Source: Sulfolobus tengchongensis (GTDB lineage Archaea; Thermoproteota; Thermoprotei_A; Sulfolobales; Sulfolobaceae). From it: a stretch of DNA of 64,000 nucleotides. Position numbers and translations under genes: made by a program. Location: the NCBI RefSeq assembly GCF_036967215.1, contig NZ_CP146016.1, positions 2,109,337-2,173,336 on the forward strand, given 5' to 3'. The notes beneath the pieces were generated by a model, which did no database searches, had not been told where the DNA came from, and worked only from the letters and a program-made list of their open reading frames with translations. This document shows, piece after piece, positions 58,552 to 64,000 of this stretch. The number at the start of each line of letters is the position of its first letter. Within the stretch, counting starts at the first letter, position 1.

Positions 58552-60615
58552 TCAGAGAATCCCGAAACTGGTTAATATTTCTCTTATCTTCATAGCTTGA
58601 TTGCTGGCAATAATTAATGATGAGTTAAGGATATTTGTGTCATATAAAACCTCCCATTTAAAACCATGTGAGAATGCTCTAACTTTTATTGAGTTATATG
58701 TTGGTTCTATAGGAAAGTGTATCTCATTATTACCCTTAGATACACCTCTATAGGAATGAGGTCCATAAAATATTTCAAAAGGAGTGTCCACGTCGATTTC
58801 GATTTTTAAAATCATTAAATTACCTTTTATCTCTGTCTTAAGATCTCTAATTGGGTTACTAACACCTATTATTAAATACTCTCTAATATAATTACCATTA
58901 TCTTTAGATATAGTTATCAAATTTGGCCCATTTCTTACAAATATCTTCTCTCCATCAATCTCTATTTCTTCCCCCTCTTTTCCAAATATTATTCCTTGAT
59001 ATTCTGAGGGACGCTCAAAGATTTCTTCCCACTGAAATATGTTATTCCTCTTTGCGATAATTTCTCTGGTTAGACTATTTTTAACTACAAGAGATTTTGA
59101 ATAATCTTCAGCATTATTATCTATCACTTCTATAGGTGCTAAGAACTCCAACGACGCTATTAATCTTTCATCTACATACGCGTTAACCTTCACTTGGATG
59201 TTAGCCATTTCCAAACTACCAATTCTCAAAGGAATCTGAATTAGTTTTTCAGTACTGTTTTCTTCGGAAATTATTCTAAAGCTATCGTTTAAAATATTTA
59301 TATTAAATGTCAATTGAGATCGAGTCGGAATGCTGTATTTTATAATAAAAGATAATAGTGCATTTTTATCAGGATTTTGAATTAAAGTACCACCTTTACT
59401 TGCTACCAACACCTTTGCACTCACGAATTCTATTTTTGGGATTTGTGATGTATATGAAATAGTGTACGATATAGTATAAAATCTGTTACCTACTTTAACG
59501 TCAAGTAAACCTTTTCGATATTCATACGGTTCTATTAAAATAAGTTTCTTGTTAATGCCGTTGACTTTTTTAATTTCAACTATCTTTCCGTTTTTTACAG
59601 AAAGATCATGAGAATAATTCTCATCAACTTGTATAACTATTGAATTATGTACTGTATTATTCCTATTTATAACCTTTAATGGCTTATAATTCTGCGCAAT
59701 TACTGCTGATCCAATACTGCCATCATCAGATAATAGATGAATCCTCCTAGAATCAAAAATGAACGACTTAATGTTAATGAAATTTAGCATTTTATTAAAA
59801 TCATTGTCATATACGTATAATATGCTCCCTTTTAAAATACCAAGCGTATTCTTATTTAGATTTACAGAGAGCTCAGAGTCTATACTCCTATCTATCTCTC
59901 TCCAACTTGTATTATAGTATTGTTTTAACTTATCTCCACATAATATTATAAGTCCTCCAGCCATTTCACCGATCAAATAGGTTTCATCGACACATATTCC
60001 AATATTACCCTTCTTATTAGAGACTATCACGCCTTGTTCGGATCTATATACATGACCATAAGATGAGATGAAACCAAGATATTTACCTTTAAAATTAAAC
60101 TCAAGTATCGAACCTTTCTGATCAATAACCTTAGTACCATTATTATATTCCATGGAAAAATAATATCTTGATATATAGTATTTTATACCACTTTCTAGGT
60201 CTATCTGTTTATCCCTTAAGATTACAGTTGTCTTATTTTTACCTATTAGAACTTTCTTGTCTAAATAAGAGATATATTTTTCATACTCTTCACCATTAAA
60301 AATATACCTTCTGTTTTTTAAATAAATTGGATATATCTCGTCATTTCTATATAATACATAGTCGACAACATATTCACTATCATCTCTTCTGATCAAGGTT
60401 TCCTTATTATCAATTAATGCTATAACGTTTCTACCCTTTCTGAAGATCCATTCCTGACCATCTATGATAATACTATCACCTTTAATTACTATCGAGGGAT
60501 GACGTAACGCATCACATATTAACTTTACTGTCTCGTTATCTTCTAACTCAAACCAACAATTAAGTTCCGTAATCAAGTCTAGTTTATTGTAAACCTCAAA
60601 ATTAGGAACAATCAC
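58552..60615 (-). CDS. upsX: UpsX, pilus-linked protein of unknown function
   Basis: A 687-residue soluble-looking, beta-rich protein. It is the first gene of the ups cluster, as in other Sulfolobales, with upsE 28 nt downstream. No known domain is visible. It has an internal repeat: residues about 48-67 (SIIIDGQEWIFRKGRNVIAL) and about 548-568 (EIEIDGEKIFVRNGPNLITI) share the pattern IDGxxxxxRxGxNxIxx, suggesting repeated beta-sandwich units. Start codon GTG at 60615. Confidence 0.82.
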   Translation of the reverse strand: MIVPNFEVYNKLDLITELNCWFELEDNETVKLICDALRHPSIVIKGDSIIIDGQEWIFRKGRNVIALIDNKETLIRRDDSEYVVDYVLYRNDEIYPIYLKNRRYIFNGEEYEKYISYLDKKVLIGKNKTTVILRDKQIDLESGIKYYISRYYFSMEYNNGTKVIDQKGSILEFNFKGKYLGFISSYGHVYRSEQGVIVSNKKGNIGICVDETYLIGEMAGGLIILCGDKLKQYYNTSWREIDRSIDSELSVNLNKNTLGILKGSILYVYDNDFNKMLNFINIKSFIFDSRRIHLLSDDGSIGSAVIAQNYKPLKVINRNNTVHNSIVIQVDENYSHDLSVKNGKIVEIKKVNGINKKLILIEPYEYRKGLLDVKVGNRFYTISYTISYTSQIPKIEFVSAKVLVASKGGTLIQNPDKNALLSFIIKYSIPTRSQLTFNINILNDSFRIISEENSTEKLIQIPLRIGSLEMANIQVKVNAYVDERLIASLEFLAPIEVIDNNAEDYSKSLVVKNSLTREIIAKRNNIFQWEEIFERPSEYQGIIFGKEGEEIEIDGEKIFVRNGPNLITISKDNGNYIREYLIIGVSNPIRDLKTEIKGNLMILKIEIDVDTPFEIFYGPHSYRGVSKGNNEIHFPIEPTYNSIKVRAFSHGFKWEVLYDTNILNSSLIIASNQAMKIREILTSFGIL

Positions 60616-60626
60616 ACTGTTATCTT

Positions 60627-60660
60627 GTTAATAATTAAGGATAGAGTGCAGATCGAAATT
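60627..60660 (-). promoter_or_regulatory. upsX promoter with UV-box (ANTTTC) and TATA
   Basis: On the minus strand AATTTC (60655-60660) is followed after 14-15 nt by the TATA-like CTTAATTATTAAC (60627-60639). The arrangement and spacing are the same as before upsA. The GTG start is at 60615. Confidence 0.65.
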
Positions 60661-61766
60661 TATAGTCTAGTTAACTTTAACCTCGATATGAAAAATCCTT
60701 CTGTAAAGTCAATATGTGGAAAAACCCTATTCGATTTAAAGGAAGATCTAAAATTAGGATAGCCGTAATTATAATTATCGAATGGCCTTTCGGCTATTTC
60801 GTAATACTCATCTATGATCTCTTCACCTTCTTCAGGAAATAATGAACAAACGGAATATACAACATCGCTAGCCTTCATATTCACCGCTTCCCTTAAAAGG
60901 GTCTTTTGTAATTTGGAGAATTTATCCACTTTCTCACAGCTATTTAAGGTTATTAGAATGCTTGGATCATTATTTATCATTCCAGAGGAAGAACAAGGAG
61001 CATCTAGTAAGACTTTATCAGCTTTAATAAGACTATTTCTTACAGAGTCTTGATGTACTATATGTACCTTATTCATGTCTACTCCACATCTTTTCAATAG
61101 TATCATTTCTTTCGAAATTCTGTTAAAATCGATATCTGCTAGAAAGACTTCATTTTTATTTTCCGTTAACATCATGTAAAGGGAAGCTTTAATTCCGGGT
61201 GCTGATGAGAGCTCAACTAACCTTTCTTTAATTTGAGGTCTAAGTGCCTCAACTACTAACGAGCTAGCCTTATCTTGTGGAATTATCCTACATTCTTTTA
61301 CTATATCTAGAGAGGACAATCTAATTTGAGGCTCTTTTACCTTTATCATGTAATAAAGGTCCTTATCTATTTCAAATTCCACATTATACCTTTCAAGTTC
61401 CCTAATTATTTTATCAATATCAGCCTTAAGCAAATTTACACGAATCCATACAGTTTTTTCTTTTAAGCTAGATTTTAATGCATTAACATCTAATAAGCTT
61501 CCCAATTTCTTCTCCATCCATTGTGGAAATGAAACATTAAGATTTCCCTTATTTTCTAGCCAATACTTTATTCTGACGGTCCTTCTAGCTTGTGGCAAAG
61601 AATAATAAGATAATAGTAGTTGCCTTGCATATTCAAATAACAGATTTGAATCTACGCCTCTAGGCCTATTTAGGTTAAGCGAACGTTTAAAGGCAACTGC
61701 TAATGGATATCTTCTTTCCTCAACGTAGTATAATACACTACTCAAAAACCTAATTATCTCCTTCAA
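60660..61766 (-). CDS. RNA (cytosine-5)-methyltransferase, NOL1/NOP2/Sun family
   Basis: A 368-residue SAM-dependent enzyme that makes m5C in tRNA or rRNA. The N-terminal part (1-115) resembles the NusB/RNA-binding region. The core has RLVELSSAPGIKASLYMM (motif I), VFLADIDFNRISKE, KVLLDAPCSSSGMIN (motif IV, first catalytic Cys) and VVYSVCSLFPEEGEEIIDEYYE (motif VI, second Cys). All key residues are present. The start is a TTG at 61766; it follows upsX in the reverse direction by 45 nt without overlap. Confidence 0.88.
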   Translation of the reverse strand: MKEIIRFLSSVLYYVEERRYPLAVAFKRSLNLNRPRGVDSNLLFEYARQLLLSYYSLPQARRTVRIKYWLENKGNLNVSFPQWMEKKLGSLLDVNALKSSLKEKTVWIRVNLLKADIDKIIRELERYNVEFEIDKDLYYMIKVKEPQIRLSSLDIVKECRIIPQDKASSLVVEALRPQIKERLVELSSAPGIKASLYMMLTENKNEVFLADIDFNRISKEMILLKRCGVDMNKVHIVHQDSVRNSLIKADKVLLDAPCSSSGMINNDPSILITLNSCEKVDKFSKLQKTLLREAVNMKASDVVYSVCSLFPEEGEEIIDEYYEIAERPFDNYNYGYPNFRSSFKSNRVFPHIDFTEGFFISRLKLTRL

Positions 61767-61875
61767 CTTGATATTAATAACTAATAATATCTAATATTCC
61801 TATTGTCACATAGCATAGGGTAATATTATAACACTCGTTAGATTACTCTATATTGTATCATGAGGAATAGTACAT

Positions 61876-62046
61876 ATGAACGTAATGATATTTGTGTATT
61901 TGACATTGATTTCGTTGTTAGCCTCCATAATATCAACAAGGGCTGATAACCAGGTATTGCAGTATGCACTAGCAGCTAATTCCATGTTTGTGCTCCTAGG
62001 AATGCTTATATTAATAAAAAATTCTAGAAATTCTCATAAAATTTGA
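61876..62046 (+). CDS. 56-residue two-helix membrane protein
   Basis: A short ORF, below the length usually considered. MNVMIFVYLTLISLLASIIS forms the first transmembrane helix, TRADNQVLQ is a polar turn, ALAANSMFVLLGMLILI is the second helix, and NSRNSHKI is the basic tail. The ATG at 61876 has a plausible AT-rich promoter before it. Its last 13 nt overlap the end of the minus-strand gene at 62034. The hydrophobicity pattern supports a real gene; the function is unknown. Confidence 0.5.
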   Translation: MNVMIFVYLTLISLLASIISTRADNQVLQYALAANSMFVLLGMLILIKNSRNSHKI

Positions 62047-62696
62047 GGATAAACATAGCTCCTACACAAACCCTTTTTTAAACAAAGTTGGAAGAAGCAT
62101 TCTATTGATTGCCTACCCTTAAGTCCCAATTCTTTCCCGTATTGACTAATCTTACCTTTAGATTCTTGCAAAGCAGCGGATTCTCTAATTACAACTTTAA
62201 TCTTAGAAAGAACGTCATCATTTAGCCTTAATGATCCTATTAAACTTATGACTATTGGGAGGTCGCCACAATTATCCCTCCATGCCTGATCCAATGAAAT
62301 ATTATAGTCATCATAACTTATTCTTGCATCGCCACTTATACATATTTCTTCCCTGACTATTTCTATCGGATTCTTATAATTTGTTAACATTTTAAATAGA
62401 TAGTATTCTGTAGAATTTGAACTATTGATACATATTTTTGATATTTTATCACTTATAGTTTTTAAGCCAATTTTGTTTACTACAAAGGCACCATTACTAA
62501 TAAATTTTATATTATCAAAGAAAATAGATAGAGGCAAGGGTACGTAGGCTAAATCTAAATCTTTTAATTTAAATTTAAGTTCATCCTCTTTTACACGTAC
62601 TAATTCTAGATGTACGTTTCTCTTTATCTCATTATCTAATATTGGTCTTATAGCTTCTAATTCTCTTTCGTTTACGTAACCTAAAGTCAGTTTCAC
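62034..62696 (-). CDS. MqnA/MqnD-like (periplasmic-binding-fold) protein
   Basis: A 220-residue protein with the layout of the MqnA/MqnD (DUF178/COG1427) group: LKDLDLAYVPLPLSIFF near 45-60, GAFVVNKIGLKTIS, SKICINSSNSTEYYLFKML (serine-rich ligand strand) and SLDQAWRDNCGDLPIVISLIGSL (the W-x-x-x-x-G-L-P-type motif, about 135-158). MqnA/D act in the futalosine route to menaquinone, but Sulfolobus uses caldariella quinone, so the substrate here may differ. The start is GTG 62696. It is divergent from the FAD protein across 73 nt. Confidence 0.5.
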   Translation of the reverse strand: MKLTLGYVNERELEAIRPILDNEIKRNVHLELVRVKEDELKFKLKDLDLAYVPLPLSIFFDNIKFISNGAFVVNKIGLKTISDKISKICINSSNSTEYYLFKMLTNYKNPIEIVREEICISGDARISYDDYNISLDQAWRDNCGDLPIVISLIGSLRLNDDVLSKIKVVIRESAALQESKGKISQYGKELGLKGRQSIECFFQLCLKKGLCRSYVYPQIL

Positions 62697-62769
62697 GTAA
62701 TAGAACTTTAACTGAAGCGTTATTTTAACTTATCTTTTAAAGGAGATATGTGAATTAATAACTCGTAAC

Positions 62770-63672
62770 ATGGCAAATGCAAAGGTAATAATCGCAGGGG
62801 CAGGATACGCAGGGCTAAATACCTATTACGAATTAGATAATAAGATATCTAGAATATTAATAGCTGACAAAGCGCAGTTTATGTTCTATACTGCATATTT
62901 ACAACGTCTTATATTTAATAGGAATATACGATATATTGCAAATATAAGATTAGATGTAATAGATAAGATAAAAGAAATAGATTTTGAAAGGAAAGTAATA
63001 AAAACCAAAGGTGGAGCCGAAATACAAGGAGATAAACTGGTTTTAGCATTAGGTTGTAAAAGAGAAAAACAACTAGATTTCATAAGTAGAATATTAACAA
63101 AAGATAAAATATCACTAGGTGTTGAGAACTACCTTGATGAATACTTGGGCATCCAACTAGCTTTTTACCTTAAGAAATTAAATAAAGATGTCTCATATAA
63201 TGGGCTACTCTTAAAATGGTTAGGAAATAATATAAGTAATGCAATATTAGCATTATTGGAAAAATATAAGATAAAAGTTTCTGAGAAATCTGAAGACGTA
63301 CTCCCTACTTGCGAACCAAATGATGTAGTAGGCGAATTTTTACAAGTAAATGATAAGTTAGAGTATAAAGATGGAATATATGTAATAGGGGATATGGTTA
63401 AAAATTATCCTAAATTAGGAGAATTAGCAATGAGAGAAGGAATATATGTAGGAAAATTATTATCTAAAAAAGTTAATGAAAGCTTTAAACCGATTTACAT
63501 TAACATTATAGATACTGGTAATGGTGAAGCTATACATATAAGATCTAATTTGCCGTGGAGCGGAAATTTAGTAAGTGTTAAGGTATCAAAGATAAGAAGT
63601 ATAATGAAACGATTCATAGAAAGGTATTATATTATCAGAAAAGGAAAAATGGGAATACTTTATTATTTATAG
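62770..63672 (+). CDS. FAD-dependent NDH-2/SQR-like protein missing the NAD(P)H-binding motif
   Basis: A 300-residue flavoprotein. FAD site: KVIIAGAGYAGLNTYYEL (GxGxxG, about 5-22), KLVLALGCKREKQLDF (second FAD contact), and the terminal GIYVIGDMVKNYPKLGELAMREG (GD motif, about 208-230). Where NDH-2 has a second GxGxxG for NADH, this reads ISLGVENYLDEYLGIQLAFYL, with no glycine motif, and it is about 100 residues short. It may be a sulfide:quinone-type or electron-transfer flavoprotein that uses another donor; no SQR cysteine pair is visible. Confidence 0.7.
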   Translation: MANAKVIIAGAGYAGLNTYYELDNKISRILIADKAQFMFYTAYLQRLIFNRNIRYIANIRLDVIDKIKEIDFERKVIKTKGGAEIQGDKLVLALGCKREKQLDFISRILTKDKISLGVENYLDEYLGIQLAFYLKKLNKDVSYNGLLLKWLGNNISNAILALLEKYKIKVSEKSEDVLPTCEPNDVVGEFLQVNDKLEYKDGIYVIGDMVKNYPKLGELAMREGIYVGKLLSKKVNESFKPIYINIIDTGNGEAIHIRSNLPWSGNLVSVKVSKIRSIMKRFIERYYIIRKGKMGILYYL

Positions 63673-63744
63673 GAGATATCCAGGGACCTTGGGGGGAATA
63701 TCAAGGGGCTCCTCTCATTTGTCCTAAGGTCCCTGGATACCTCT
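63672..63744 (+). repeat. Long inverted repeat / hairpin between convergent genes
   Basis: TATCCAGGGACCTT (63677-63690) is exactly complementary to AAGGTCCCTGGATA (63726-63739). The stem extends inwards through G-T and G-C pairs to 63694/63722 and outwards past one mismatch to 63672/63744, about 22 pairs in all with a 27-nt loop. It begins on the stop codon of the FAD gene and ends about 36 nt before the end of the membrane gene on the other strand. It could end both transcripts, stabilise their 3' ends or be a small RNA; it could also be a MITE-like relic. Confidence 0.7.
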
Positions 63745-63779
63745 AAATTACTTTTGTATTAGGGGGTTTTAACTTTTTC

Positions 63780-63998
63780 CTAAAATGGTATACCTAGTAC
63801 GACATCTATATCAACTCCTAGACCTAAAACAATAGATGAATAAATATTATAATAGAATGCTTTACCAAAATTATTTTTCTGCGATGCTAAATAATAAGCA
63901 TAAGCCATTATAAGACCATGTATGATAGTTGCCACTATTGCTATAGGACCTAATCTATAATATAAATCACCTGCAAGATCAAGAACAACAGAGAGCAA
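63780..63998 (-). CDS. Membrane protein fragment (cut by the window edge)
   Basis: At least 72 residues with two hydrophobic segments, IVATIIHGLIMAYAYYLA (about 19-36) and AFYYNIYSSIVLGLGVDIDVVLGI (about 47-70). The frame is open to the end of the window, so the true start may be further right. No family is recognised. Confidence 0.5.
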   Translation of the reverse strand: MLSVVLDLAGDLYYRLGPIAIVATIIHGLIMAYAYYLASQKNNFGKAFYYNIYSSIVLGLGVDIDVVLGIPF

Positions 63999-64000
63999 TT

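Overview
The window is an AT-rich stretch of a thermoacidophilic crenarchaeon of the order Sulfolobales, very probably the genus Saccharolobus (formerly Sulfolobus, close to S. solfataricus/S. islandicus). Support comes from a DoxBCE-type terminal quinol oxidase, an Sso7c4-type AbrB-fold protein, the Sulfolobus form of RpoD with an iron-sulfur domain, PolB3/Dpo3, the UV-inducible (ups) pilus locus, a 5S rRNA gene standing alone between protein genes, and intron-containing tRNA genes. Names rest on motif reading and memory of these families; no search was run.

Layout. 1-2.4 kb: decayed DNA, a PadR/crotonase pair and a winged-helix regulator. 2.6-6.9 kb: Sso7c4-like protein and TatD hydrolase on the plus strand, convergent with the dox terminal oxidase operon. 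7.1-9.6 kb: an RNA-rich, gene-poor zone with tRNA-Pro, tRNA-Asn (14-nt intron), SRP 7S RNA and tRNA-Ser, followed by what looks like a decayed SSV-type int(N) fragment running into the tRNA-Ser 3' end. 9.6-20.5 kb: a long minus-strand gene train that starts with an AIR-synthase-like gene and continues rps13-rps4-rps11-rpoD-rpl18e-rpl13-rps9-rpoN-rps2-MEMO-(GHMP-like ORF)-IPK-idi2-GGPP synthase-GlcNAc-1-P transferase, linking transcription, translation, isoprenoid lipid synthesis and N-glycan initiation.

20.7-36.4 kb: information processing (TyrRS, DnaG, PolB3, Pelota, LysRS, tRNA-Trp with a 63-nt intron, L7Ae, GluRS), a nucleotidyltransferase/DUF1122/radical-SAM cassette, an intramembrane protease, a HAD phosphatase and an HD phosphohydrolase. 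36.5-46.4 kb: 5S rRNA, DUF1512 protein, methionine aminopeptidase, PheST, a CinA-like protein, an aminotransferase and a zinc-less MDR protein. 46.4-54.7 kb: regulators, a CBS protein, a compact JAMM-like protein, the Lhr-type helicase, a GT2 glycosyltransferase, a SerK-like protein and endonuclease III. 54.7-60.7 kb: upsX-upsE-upsF-upsA-upsB. 60.7-64 kb: an RNA m5C methyltransferase, a tiny membrane protein, an MqnA/D-like protein, an FAD protein that has lost its NAD(P)H motif, and a long hairpin.

Most notable: matching UV-box/TATA arrangements before upsX and upsA; PolB3 with substitutions in all three exonuclease motifs and in motif C; a probable relic mevalonate kinase in the conserved mvk position; the int(N) remnant at tRNA-Ser; and the uncharacterised NTase-DUF1122-rSAM cassette.
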